18,400 nt of DNA, taken from positions 1-18,400 of the forward strand of contig LSSL01005537.1 in the NCBI GenBank assembly GCA_001953115.1, in the 5' to 3' direction. The stretch comes from Smittium mucronatum (lineage: Eukaryota > Kickxellomycota > Harpellomycetes > Harpellales > Legeriomycetaceae). The notes beneath the pieces are model-generated. The model was not told the DNA's origin. It saw nothing but the letters and a program-made list of their open reading frames with translations, and made no database searches. A program made the translations under genes and the position numbers. Positions 1 through 9,589 of this stretch are shown here, piece by piece. The stretch's first letter is position 1. Every line of letters begins with the position of its first letter.

Positions 1-619
1 ATTTACATTTTATTAAAGATAAATTAATATGTTTACACAACACATTTTATTACTATTTTATATTTTAGAAATTAGTCGAATTTAGCTTTTAAAGATATAA
101 GGCAAATATATGTTGGAAAGTAGTATTTGTTTGATTTGCCTTAATCCGACAAAACTAATCTTATTATGAACTGGAATTGAAAAAAGTAGTGAAGATTTAG
201 TAATTGGAATATGTTTTTTTTATACCAAGGATATTAATTATATAAAAAATAATTAATTAAACAGTCATTTTTGATGTAAACAGTTGAGCATATAAATAGT
301 ATGTTTTCTTTAAATTTTATATTTCGATGCAAAAAAATAAAAATTTATGAAAGTTGAAAAAGAACAACCTAACACCGAAATAATAATCGCACATTTATTT
401 TTGAATTCAAAATTTCAGCACAAAAAGAGTTTATACTCACGATAAATATTATTGTTTAGGAATTCTTAAGTTTCTCTGGTAAGAACTATCAAAAATGAAA
501 AAAGGCCATGAAAAATTGAATTTAACCCCTATAAATATAAGTGTTTTACAAGATCAAAACTCACTAAATGATAGGTAATTTAACAAAGCTGCATTTGAAA
601 TGAATAGATTACATACAAT
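1..619. other. 3' flank of the E2 gene, no gene seen
   Basis: No splice-consistent or long open frame on either strand. It is less AT-rich than the DNA beyond 2640. Its one clear structure is the inverted repeat at 98-143. Confidence 0.6.
98..143. repeat. 10-bp perfect inverted repeat, 26-bp spacer
   Basis: TAAGGCAAAT at 98-107 and its exact reverse complement ATTTGCCTTA at 134-143. Three of the ten pairs are G-C, unusual here. It could form a hairpin or be the ends of a tiny decayed element. No target-site duplication is evident. Confidence 0.5.
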
Positions 620-625
620 TTTATT
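620..625 (-). terminator. Candidate poly(A) signal AATAAA of the E2 gene
   Basis: AATAAA lies on the minus strand about ten bases after the stop codon, followed by a GT-containing stretch (TTGTATGT at 618-611). It is the first canonical signal downstream of the gene. AATAAA is common by chance in such AT-rich DNA, so a later site could be the one used. Confidence 0.4.
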
Positions 626-634
626 TTTTAGATG

Positions 635-954
635 TTATACAAATAAATAAATGATTAAAATAATAAAAAGTACCAAAAGAACGCCATTAAGGGTTAGTCT
701 GCTAAGCCATTTATGTTGGGATTTGTAAGCGATGGCCTCGTTCTTCATTTTGATGTTTCTGGCAACGATCTCAAGTTCATCGATAATCATTTCTTCGGCA
801 TCATGTCCCGCAAGATTTTCATCAGGTTGATCGATATTTGCTGGAGGATTTACAGTTTGATTTGTTATTTTTTTTACTATTGGTTTTGGTGGTGCTGGAT
901 CTGTTTTAAAAGCTTTATGGTTCTGCTCAACACCAGAAAGTTCAGGGAATATAT
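635..954 (-). other. Coding exon 7 (linker and tail anchor, stop TAA)
   Basis: The last coding exon, 320 nt, encodes residues 151-256. It opens with NIFPEL, which matches the ELFPEV that follows FC in UBE2J2. A variable Pro/Asn-rich linker comes next, then an acidic to basic helix (DAEEMIIDELEIVARNIK) and a hydrophobic tail (GVLLVLFIILIIYLFV) ending at TAA 637-635. The acceptor is GTTTTCAG|AT. Confidence 0.94.
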
Positions 955-2128
955 CTGAAAACCATTTTTTAATAAAATTAAGTTAATTAGGAATGAAAAA
1001 GATTTCAAAAAAAAAAACAGTTTAACAAAATGAGAACAAAGTTTAAAATACAGAAATCCTTTTTTTCCGTATTTAAATTATAAAAATTATAAATGGGCGA
1101 TAATAATGTTCACGGAATATTTATATAAATACAAATATTTCTTACTGCAAAACTGCCTGCTTTTGATATTAAATTTATGTGACTGTTTAGCTAGTGCTCT
1201 TCTTCCCTTTTCATCCATGCTTTCGCTACCAACGGATGAATCGTCTTCATTCTATAATGAAGTTTATTTAAAAACGGGTTATTTAACAATATATTGAAAA
1301 ATGATATATTTTTATGTAGAGTTTTACCATAAAAGACAATAGTCCATTAATAATTGTCGATACTGACCAAGCCGGATTCCAAAGATTTGCTAAATATTAA
1401 AGTTCAAAGCAATGTTCAAAAGGAACATAGAAGTCCTTACTTGTATATTAAAGAATCTTACGATGAAAATTGCTCATAGTCGTGCAGATATTAGTGTTCG
1501 TTTGGAACCTTCCTAATTTTTAAAGAATTGATTAAAGTTTTTAACAATTAAATGTTAGATAATGTAAGATATTTTATTTTTTAGATGAATATTTAAGACA
1601 CTTACCACTAGGCGTAAACATTTGGATAGAAGGTGGTTTAAAAGGGTAGTCACTAGGGAATCTGAGCTTTCCTAAAGCAAAAAAATATATGAAATTTATA
1701 GTATATAAAAGCATGACGAAGAAAAAGCATAATTTATGACATTATAATATAGTTTTGGGAATTCAATTTCCAAATGTGTATATCTTAAAAGAAAATTTAA
1801 TTTAATCAAAAAGGCATTTACCATGATACTCTCCATATTCATAAACAGTGCCCTGTGGTCCGTAAAGACAGAAATGCCTACAATGAGTTTTTTTTATAAA
1901 TTTCAATATTAAATTATTTGCAAGCAATAAAAAATATGGAAATCTTCACGGAAATGAAAATGAATAAATATGCCAGGAGGGTTGGGGAAGTAGATAAAAA
2001 AGAAAATAACGATCTTACCATTCCAAAATATTGCTTTCGAGTGGTTTGGCTATAATGTATGGGGGTGGATTCCTCTTGATCTCAATGTACTCCTTTGAAA
2101 GCCTCCTGTATGCAGCTTTACTAGCCAT
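635..2128 (-). CDS. UBE2J2: Tail-anchored ubiquitin-conjugating enzyme E2, UBE2J2/Ubc6 family (7 coding exons)
   Basis: Coding join on the minus strand: 2128-2019, 1877-1822, 1671-1606, 1512-1462, 1389-1328, 1251-1146, 954-635. This totals 771 nt, or 256 residues plus TAA; every intron is GT-AG and the frame holds throughout. Residues 1-115 are a UBC fold: NPPPY (20-24), SNILEW (32-37), YPFKPPSI (64-71), TPSGRF (75-80), catalytic Cys87 in TNICTTMSNFHP, and WNPAWSVST (98-106). A Pro-rich linker (about 170-194) and a charged helix (about 202-228) lead to one C-terminal membrane segment (237-256) that ends the protein. The family takes ubiquitin from E1 and serves ER membrane ligases (Doa10/MARCH6 type) in ERAD. 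Length and Cys position match yeast Ubc6 (250 aa, Cys87) and human UBE2J2 (259 aa). The start is set by an in-frame TAA at 2134-2132 and a good context (A at -3, G at +4). Membership is inferred from remembered family motifs. Confidence 0.96.
1146..1251 (-). other. Coding exon 6
   Basis: Encodes residues 116-150 and the first base of Asn151. The polar stretch NEDDSSVGSESMDEKG is followed by RRALAKQSHKFNIKSRQFC, which parallels the KRQLAVQSLAFNLKD...FC helix at the end of the UBC domain in UBE2J2. The acceptor is TTATAG|AA and the donor TTGCA|GTAAG. The next intron is 191 nt, phase 1. Confidence 0.92.
1328..1389 (-). other. Coding exon 5
   Basis: Encodes Pro95 to Met115, including WNPAWSVST and GLLSFM, the best-conserved stretch of the Ubc6/UBE2J2 family. 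The acceptor is ATTTAG|CA and the donor TTTATG|GTAAAA. The next intron is 76 nt, phase 0. Confidence 0.95.
1462..1512 (-). other. Coding exon 4 (active-site cysteine)
   Basis: A 51-nt exon with the active site: GRF, then TNTNICTTMSNFH, where Cys87 lies at the position of the reactive cysteine in RLCLS of the family. The acceptor is AATTAG|GA and the donor CATC|GTAAGA. The next intron is 72 nt, phase 1, and splits the codon for Pro95. Confidence 0.94.
1606..1671 (-). other. Coding exon 3
   Basis: Encodes Gly56 to the first base of Gly78, with YPFKPPSI and the first part of the TPSGRF motif. The acceptor is CTTTAG|GA and the donor AGTG|GTAAGT. The next intron is 93 nt, phase 1. Confidence 0.95.
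1822..1877 (-). other. Coding exon 2
   Basis: Encodes Trp37 to the first base of Gly56, including the YEYGEYHG segment that aligns with the YEGGYYHG strand of UBE2J2. The acceptor is TTGTAG|GC and the donor ATCATG|GTAAAT. The following intron is 150 nt, phase 1. Confidence 0.95.
2019..2128 (-). other. Coding exon 1 (start codon)
   Basis: Encodes residues 1-36 and two bases of Trp37, including the N-terminal helix (AAYRRLSKEYIEI) and the NPPPYI segment typical of J-type E2s. The donor reads GAATG|GTAAG; intron 1 is phase 2 and 141 nt. The exon is 46/110 G+C, far above the flanking DNA. Confidence 0.95.
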
Positions 2129-2260
2129 ATTTTATATTGCCGAGACTTAGTATAAATAAAGGATTATTTTCCGTTCTTTCTAATATTAATATTGGACAAA
2201 GGTAAATGGGTCTCTATTTAATTTTTTGTATTTTAGCCAAAAGAGCAACTTTATATATAG
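2129..2260 (-). promoter_or_regulatory. Presumed 5' UTR and promoter of the E2 gene
   Basis: The bases directly upstream of the start codon on the minus strand. A CCAAT box is present at 2195-2191, about 65 nt before the ATG, and an AT-rich TTTATTTATA block at 2160-2151. No clear TATA box or initiator can be fixed. Assignment rests on position. Confidence 0.35.
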
Positions 2261-2640
2261 TTTTTAAAAAAAAAGATCCTAAAATGTTTCAGCTACTGTA
2301 AGAGGAAATTTTGGAAGTTTATAACTGTAAAGCCCCATTTGATACATGTTTTTTATCTCCGATTTTATCCAATTAGTAGAACATAATTAATAATGGCCAT
2401 CGAATCTTTTTCTTTTTTTTGGCTTATTGGCAAACTAATAACGCACACCGCTTCAAAATCCCCTAATAGTATATATTCAAATGTTCCATTGGTTATTATG
2501 ACAGTAATAATATGGCTATTGCACATACATTGGGATTAGCATCTCATATTAAATTGAAATTATTGGTCAAATAAATAAACCACATGTCGACATTTGGCTC
2601 CCAAACCCCTCATCAAGGGTTTTTTTTATCCAGGCTTGAT
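2261..2640. other. Less AT-rich island with short open frames on both strands
   Basis: Three overlapping frames are open: + 2261-2383 (41 codons, TAA 2384), - 2526-2365 (53 residues from an ATG, with the segment GTFEYILLGDFEAVCVI) and + 2470-2571 (34 codons). All have a balanced amino-acid mix rather than the K/I/N/F bias of random AT-rich frames. No product is recognised and no splice-linked extension was found. A lower A+T level alone opens all frames, so this may be a conserved upstream region or a decayed exon instead of a gene. Confidence 0.3.
2603..2625 (+). repeat. Small hairpin followed by a T run
   Basis: AAACCC at 2603-2608 pairs with GGGTTT at 2617-2622 across an 8-nt loop, and T residues continue to 2627. 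The shape resembles a bacterial intrinsic terminator, but the setting is eukaryotic and no transcript is known to end here. Confidence 0.35.
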
Positions 2641-4243
2641 TACTAATTCGATAAAAATGGAATTCAAATAAAAAGGAAATTAATTCATATCAGAGGTGCT
2701 AATATATTTTTACGGACTATAATTATTAATGACTTTTTCTCTTTTTTAATTTTTTACAAATAAACACATTTTCTTTTCTACTCTCAGATATCAATTTTTT
2801 TTCCAAAGTTTAATTTCGTTTATTATTATCTAGAGCTTACTGCTGGAAATTTCAATTTCATACTATTCTCAAAATGACAATAATCATAACTTCTCATCCC
2901 TTATCAACTTTGTTATTCCAAAATTCTACTCTTCAAGCTCAAAATGAAATTGAATTTTATTTTTAACTATTTAAAAAATGAGGTAAATATGTAGCATAAG
3001 ACTGGACTTGCTCAGATTTCTTATCGTTTATTTTTGATTTAAATGATATGATATCGATGAAGTGAATTTTTTTAGAGTTAGTTTTAGTTATATAACAAAG
3101 TTGCTGAGTTTGGGGTGGGGGTCATTTTATTATGGATTAAAATACCAAGTTTCATTGTTAAATACGAAGATTTTTATGTAATTAAATAAAATAAATTCTC
3201 ATTTTTTAAATTTTTTTGCTTTTAATAATAATGAAGTTAATTATCAGCAACAGGATCTTTTATTGATTTTAAATTCATTTTACCTGCTAGCAAAATAATT
3301 TACGAAATTAAAAATATATTTAAAAAACGGATGATATTTTCAGTAATTTTTTCCATTAAATCAAAGGTGCTTTCATAATTGATTTGTTTTTGAGTATTAT
3401 TTCGGGTAATTCAAAAAAAAAAAACTACAAAATTAGGTAATTTTAAATAAACTTTCAATACAAATTATTTTCCTATAAAAAATTTATAACTAATATCGAA
3501 ATCGGTATATACTAACGGTTCTTCGCATTATTTATCCTAAAAAACCTTTTTCTCGAAAATCGAAAATTTATAGTATAATAAAACTACTATGAAATAGTAT
3601 AAATTTCTAAAAAAATGCCCAAAAAAATGCGTTATTAGTTGAATTTATTACCTATTGATATTTTCTATTATTAAACTTTCAATTATAACTCTTCATTGTA
3701 GGAAGTAGTTTTCAGAAGGAATTCTATTTATCATACAATTACCAATTAATTAAATTTTGAGTTTAGAAAAAATTGAAAGGCTAAAAATAAACACTGTTTC
3801 AGCTTTAGTAGCATGGTTAATATTGATTATAAAGTCAATCTAAAGGTCATTTAGAGAAAATATGGGATATATAACATCTAAATCAGAAATGTATAAGAAT
3901 ATTTTTTGTAAGTGGAAAGAGATGAAAAAGATACTTTTTTAAAGCTAAAATAACTTGAAAAAAATAATAATTAAAATAAGATTAAACGATTGTTAAAATT
4001 AGTTATATTTATACTTTACTTATTAATAATACGATTTATTATCACAAGAAAAAATATAATATACTGATTTTTTGAAATATATTAAGCTCCATTAGTAATA
4101 AAACAGATCTCCTGATCCATAAAATGTCTACTAATCCTCAAATATAAATATATTCGAGCGTTTTTTGTAATTCAAAAATCTATACTATCAATTTATAATT
4201 TAAATAATTAACAAATAGATTATAAATTTAGATTTTTTCATGG
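2641..4243. other. AT-rich intergenic DNA, no gene seen
   Basis: Mostly poly-A/T tracts and short AT words. The only compositional exception is a G-rich spot near 3111-3121. No frame, RNA gene or repeat unit can be supported. Confidence 0.6.
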
Positions 4244-4656
4244 GTACTGACCTGTATTATTTTTTGGATTGATTTTTACTGACCAATAAGTTATATCTGT
4301 AGTGATATTTATAGCGATAAAGGGTTACTAGAAATGAATTTGGTGTTTTAAAAGCCCTCAAAATTTTGCTATCAGCTTTGATCAAAGTTGAACGAAAATA
4401 CTCGAGCTTTAGATTCAATAAAGAAATAAATAAAGGTCGAAATGGTTTTGAAAACAAGATTTACGGTTAAAAACTCTGGCGACATGCCTCCATAACTTTC
4501 TTCAACATTCTTAATTCAGTAAACGAAGTTTTTAATAATGGTATCATTTATGAAATATGTAAAATTCAATTAATGTCTACACAGATGTAGTTTAAAACGT
4601 TGAAAGGTTTCCTCAATAGAAATAGAGCTTCACTCCTTACTCTAATGATTCTTTAG
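4244..4656 (+). pseudogene. Possible decayed coding region, unidentified
   Basis: One plus-strand frame runs from 4321 to the TAG at 4654-4656 with only two internal stops (TAA 4468, TAG 4588), about 109 sense codons. It includes FGVLKALKILLSALIKVERK, KLWRHASITFFNILNSVNEV and GFLNRNRASLLTLM. Just upstream, a second frame (4244-4348, one TGA at 4280) overlaps it, as a frameshift would leave. The residue mix is ordinary, unlike neighbouring AT-driven frames. The minus strand is also fairly open (4547-4257 with two TAA codons; 4515-4375 with none), so strand is uncertain. I recognise no family; a worn transposon or gene fragment would fit. Confidence 0.3.
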
Positions 4657-6738
4657 AAAAACTGAAAACATAGACTTTGAAAAAAAAAATCTCAAACTAA
4701 AATTGCAATATTCAAATAATTTCTCCTTAAATTAAAAACTCCATGGAGAGGTTTTACAAAATTTTAAAAGATGCGTATTCTGAGTAAAAAAAATGCCGAT
4801 GAAAGTTTTTCTTTTGGATTATCAAAAATAACATTAATGCATCCTATATCTTAATAAACCCCAAGTTTCAGTAAAATAGACTATAACGGGGTATAATTTA
4901 AAGAAAACAAACCGATAAATTTTAATTTTTTGAATAAATTATAATAATCGGATATTTAATCTGTTTTCAAGGTATTTAATCAGTGTTTAGATCGATAAAA
5001 ATTATAGAGAACTTGAAAAACTAATATTAATAAATTAGGCGAAACTACGAGGGTAGTTTAAAGATATTTTTTTTTCCCAGAGAAATGGGCCCTTGTAGTT
5101 ACATTTATGCACATTTTTAATGCTTAAATTTAGAAAAAGTCAAAATTTTATGAATAATTATTGATTCAGATTAAAAAAAAATTTGATCACTTTAATAAAA
5201 ATCAGTCTTATAGTAACCGAAAGAAACTAGGGGTGTCGCAAATGGTTTGAGGGATGATATACTCAATACATATTATTGTAATTAATTTTCTATTACAGAT
5301 GTTAAAATTTCAACATAAAATAGATATTATCTTTAATTTGCATTTTTATTGATGAATATTTGTGGATTTTAAAATATAAACGGTATATTCGAACAATTTT
5401 TTCTCTTTAATTAGGTCTAATTACTTGTTAGGCGGTATATGATAATTGAGGCTCGTTTTCGATATTCTATATTTTAAAATGGCACTTAGGTATAATTTAT
5501 TGATAATCCAGCTCCAATATAATGTTTATTTATCTCAAAATCTTGTTTTGAATATATAAAAATTAAGTTTAAACAAATAAAAGTTATGATTATTAGATTA
5601 ATATTGATAATTAAACTACTTTAACTAGTAAATATTTAACATCAATTTTAAATCCGCCGCATATTATCCTATCTTATTTTTGATGTATTTTTTTTCTAAA
5701 TAATTTTTTTTAAAACCCATTATATCTAAGGTTTAATTCTTCAGATTACAAGAAAAATCATAAATTTTTCAGAGAATATCAATGAAATAAAAAAAAGCAT
5801 AGCTCTTGTTCAAATTTTTTCAATTAATTTTTTGAAAATAGTAGTATTTATTGAATTTTTAATGTTTTATTTTGATAATATGGTAGTTATTTATTATCAT
5901 CAAAGGCTAAATTTAAGTGTTTTTTTCGAAAAAAATTCACCATATCGAAATTGTAAATTATACAAATTTCAGTTTTAAAAAACAATTTTTACAATTGTTA
6001 TGAAATTTAGGAGATTTATATATTTATTAGGAGGGAGAGCGCTAAGTATATTTTATAATTGAAGGTGGGCTCCATTTATTAGCTATTGAAACCTGAGATT
6101 TTTTTCTTACTAACGTTAAGCAGTCAATACCTAAGTTGAAAATATCTAAATAAAAATCAAAGTACTATAAGGATTTTTTTTAACTATTCTTTCAGGGGAA
6201 AATATATTTGATTAATTAGATATCATCTTTTTATCAAAATAATTCCGAAGCTATATTCAATAATAAAATTATTTTGGTCATTGATAATATATTTATATTA
6301 TTACCTATGCAATAATATTTATAATCGCATAAAAAAATTACTTCATTGCAAACCTCATAAAAGAAAAATATATATCAGAAAAATTGAAAAATAATTTTGT
6401 GATGATTTGTAATTTTTGTTTTTAATCTCCCAAGAGAATATTCCATAGAAATCATAAATTAAAAAATCTCAGATTGTGAAAAAAAATTTAAAACGCACTT
6501 CTTTTTTTAAAATCCATCTTGACTTGTTTAAAATATCTAATTATAAATTAAGAGGTATTTTATCATAATATAAATCTTGCATTTAATATTTTATCACAAT
6601 ATCAACAAAGAGAAGATCTAAAAATTATAAATAATTTTGATCTTTAGGAGTATCAAACACTTCCTTTAATAAATATTTGTAGTTCAATTTAATAAAATGA
6701 TGCAAATTTCTGGAAATTTTAAGTAAGTATCAGAATTT
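4657..6738. other. AT-rich intergenic DNA with one weak open stretch
   Basis: No gene is supported. A plus frame at 5158-5352 has a single TGA (5248) and contains the short peptide NRKKLGVSQMV. Short G/C-bearing spots near 5040-5100 and 6030-6070 have no readable content. The remainder is A/T tracts. Confidence 0.5.
5043..5100. repeat. Imperfect 11-bp inverted repeat
   Basis: AACTACGAGGG at 5043-5053 and CCCTTGTAGTT at 5090-5100 are reverse complements except at one position, which would be a G-U pair in RNA. The spacer is 36 nt. The higher G+C makes it stand out, but no element boundaries are visible. Confidence 0.4.
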
Positions 6739-7011
6739 TTGATAATAAAATTTATTTCAGTATTTTTAACTTATATTTTAATATATTTCTATTTCAAACA
6801 AATAAAAAAATGGGTATTGGATTTTTTTTTTACGCAAATAAAAATAATTTATCTAATAAGAAAAACTCCAGCTTCGCAGAAACCTTATTATATATTAAAT
6901 TTATTTTATATTTACAAGAAAGCCTATAGGAAATACAAAACTTTTATAATTATATTAAAATCAAAGCTTAAACACTGTTATCATTACAAAATGATAAGTT
7001 GTATTTTATAA
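6739..7011 (+). other. 90-codon open frame without ATG start, weak P450-like pattern
   Basis: Open from a TTG at 6739 to TAA 7009-7011; the only ATG lies near the end. It has a hydrophobic start (SVFLTYILIYFYF), a basic-aromatic stretch, then KTPASQKPYYILNLF and YRKYKTFIIILKSK. The order recalls the membrane anchor, Pro-rich hinge and first strand of microsomal cytochromes P450, but the PGP core is absent and no other P450 exon was found. Frames this long are expected about once by chance in DNA of this composition, so a non-coding explanation is preferred. Confidence 0.12.
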
Positions 7012-9174
7012 TTTCAGGGTATGTCCTCATGATATTCCATGGTATTTTAAAAAATACATTCAATCATAATATTATTTTCCTCTAATGTTTCTAAACATTA
7101 TATTGGCAAAAACAAGAAATAAATTTTTTTTTATGATAAATAATATTTGGTTTTAGACAAAGCATTATATATGTTTTTGATTGATTTTACAAAAATACAA
7201 ACAATTTAGTTTATGCACTCTGGTGTTATTTCGCTAAAAGGTGTATTATTTTGAAATTTAGAGACATCCCTCACTATTTATAAATTTTTATGGAAAATAT
7301 TAGCACTATTATTTAACAAGGGATTCTATAAAAACACAGATTTTTTATAGCCATAAATGGAAAAATAATGGTTATTGTAAGAAAGAAGATTTTTAGTCGC
7401 GTCTTATGGCCGCCAAGATAACCGTTTTTAACTAGATTATACTTGAAATTTTACATTAAGTTTATATAAATGAATTGATAACAAATTGTAAATATTTTTA
7501 AAAATAATTAAATTTCAGTTCAGGCTATCTAATTTCCATAATACTGTTTTTAAATGATCTCATTTTAAAAATGATAATTAATCGATATTTGTTGAATTGC
7601 TAAGTTTCAACGAATTCTTTCTTTATTATAAATATACGCTATCCAAAAAATCTCTGGCTATCTGAGATTTTTCGCAAATTTTGTTTTGAATGTGTCTTGT
7701 TAGTTCTTTTTTATACTTTCTGAATTTTTAATTTTTTAACCGTAATTTTTTAAGATATTTTTATATTCTTATGTTTGAAGATATGAATAAAAATAAATGT
7801 TTAGTATAGACTGAAGGCCAAGGAATGAAATAGGATATATTATTTTATGACTAAGCTTAAGCCATTTCATTTTTTAAATATTTTAAAAATAAAAGTAAGT
7901 GCAAAATAATTGGTATTTTAGTTTAATAAATGTTTTAATATTTTTTTTTCTTAGAAAAGATAGAATCAATCTTTTCTCAGTGTCCAAAATTTTATTGCAG
8001 GAATTTATAAGGCTTTAAATTCTATAAAATTACTCATTTTCAGTTAAAGATAAATGTAATTATTTTTATTAAATCGTTTCATTTCTTTACAGATGCAGAT
8101 TTATAAAAATTCTGATGTTAAATTTTCTTTTAATTGCCCACTTTTTTCTTTTTTCTATAAATATTCCTTTGTAAAAAGAAAATTTATATGGTCATTATAA
8201 TACTAATAAATATCAGAATTTGAATCTCTTCCACATATTTATATTTATATTTATTAAAAATTTTATTTCATATATTTATATGTTGGATTATCATTATAAT
8301 ATTAACAATAAAAAAATTAATTTATTAATGGTGAATTTTATTTTAAAAAAAATTTCTCTAATTAATTTTCAAAAAATAGGCTTTTTTTTACAAGACTTAT
8401 TTTAAAAAAATTAATTTTTTTTTATTAGATGGAGAAGCTGTTAGAATTATGTGTATAGTAGTCCTGCGGAAAAATATTTTGATCACTTCATATAATATTT
8501 TAAAGGTTCAAAAGTATCCAATATTTTCCTTATAACAAAATTCACGGTTTGAAAAAAAATATGATAAATTTTTTGGTTCTAAAATGGTTAAATTTTCTTT
8601 TATAATTTAAAAAGAATGAAAAAAAAAATTCTGATTATTTCTCGGCCACTAATAAATTTTATTAGCTTTAGTTATGACAATGATGGTATTTTTAATTTAT
8701 TTTCCGTATTTTATTTTAGATTTTTTAAATATTTTTTCCAATCAAATTTTTTCTATCAAAATTTTAAAATCTCATTTAAATGCTTTGAAGTAAATTTTTA
8801 TTAAAAATGCATGAAATAAGAAAAATTCATTTAACGCTTGGGTTTTTTCATAAATTCTACCAATTAATTGCAATACCGAAACTTTTTTTTATTAAAAATT
8901 ATTGGAAACCTGATCTTTTAATAAATGACTACTATATTTAAAAAAAAAATTATATATTTAGAATGAGATTTTTGATTAGAAGGCGATAAAAGTTTTTTTT
9001 TTTTGAAAAATATTTTAAAAAATTCAAAATCGGATAATTTTTTTTAACTATAATGAACGAAATTTTCGATAAAAAAAATTCGTTCTCAGGAAAAAAGCAT
9101 CACAGAATAACCAATAATTTTTTTACTAATAGTATCACGGTTTCTGTATTGAATTTAAACATTGATATAAAAAC

Positions 9175-9199
9175 TAAGTTAAATTTTATATTTAACTTA
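9175..9199. repeat. 10-bp perfect hairpin, 5-nt loop
   Basis: TAAGTTAAAT (9175-9184) and ATTTAACTTA (9190-9199) flank TTTAT. The stem is AT-rich, so chance is possible. Confidence 0.4.
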
Positions 9200-9232
9200 T
9201 AAACCATTTATTTTTGAAAGCTTTATGTATTT

Positions 9233-9272
9233 TAAGTAAAATTATCAACGAATTCCAATAAAATTTTACTTA
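9233..9272. repeat. 11-bp perfect inverted repeat, 18-nt spacer
   Basis: TAAGTAAAATT (9233-9243) and AATTTTACTTA (9262-9272). It lies 33 bp after the hairpin at 9175-9199 and shares the TAAGT start of the arm. Confidence 0.4.
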
Positions 9273-9589
9273 TTATAGTAGTACAAAATTTACCATAAAA
9301 TCTTTAAAAAATTAATAGAACACGATTTTTGAGATTCATTTTTTGTGGTTAGAGCTTATTGAACATTTCTTTAAAAGAAAACACAAAAATCATATAAATT
9401 TTCTCTAAATTTTTTTTTCGCTCAAAATTGAAAAATATTATAATTATGTAAAAATGTGATTGAGGTCATCAAAAATTTTGTGGATTTTATTTTATAGAAT
9501 AAATGAAAAATATGAAATCCATCAAATCATTAATTTTTTATTCACAAGAAATAGGGCTATAAATAATAGAACATAAATCGATTTAATTA

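Noticed and set aside
713..958. 81-codon plus-strand open frame
   Set aside because: It is the antisense shadow of exon 7 of the E2 gene, which reads on the minus strand with clear family motifs.
1106..1297. 63-codon plus-strand open frame
   Set aside because: It overlaps exon 6 in antisense and runs into introns on both sides.
2603..2627. Hairpin plus T-run like a bacterial intrinsic terminator
   Set aside because: The spliced gene shows this is eukaryotic DNA. The stem is only six pairs and no transcript is placed to end there.
4257..4457. 66-residue minus-strand frame starting at TTG
   Set aside because: It lies in the island at 4244-4656, where several frames are open on both strands. 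It is treated as part of that island, not as a gene.
4739..4748. Palindrome CTCCATGGAG
   Set aside because: A 10-bp palindrome with imperfect extension is expected by chance in a window of this size.
6723..6760. GTAAGT...TTTCAG pair resembling a 38-nt intron
   Set aside because: It is much shorter than the 72-191 nt introns of the real gene, and no coding exon can be shown on either side.
7398..7425. G/C-rich phrase ATGGCCGCCAAGATAACCG, like a strong start context
   Set aside because: No open frame follows and the surrounding DNA is plain AT-rich sequence.
8220..8804. Two plus-strand frames of about 60 codons (8220-8405 and 8616-8804)
   Set aside because: Almost entirely Ile, Phe, Lys, Asn and Tyr, as AT-rich random sequence gives. 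The first has no ATG start.
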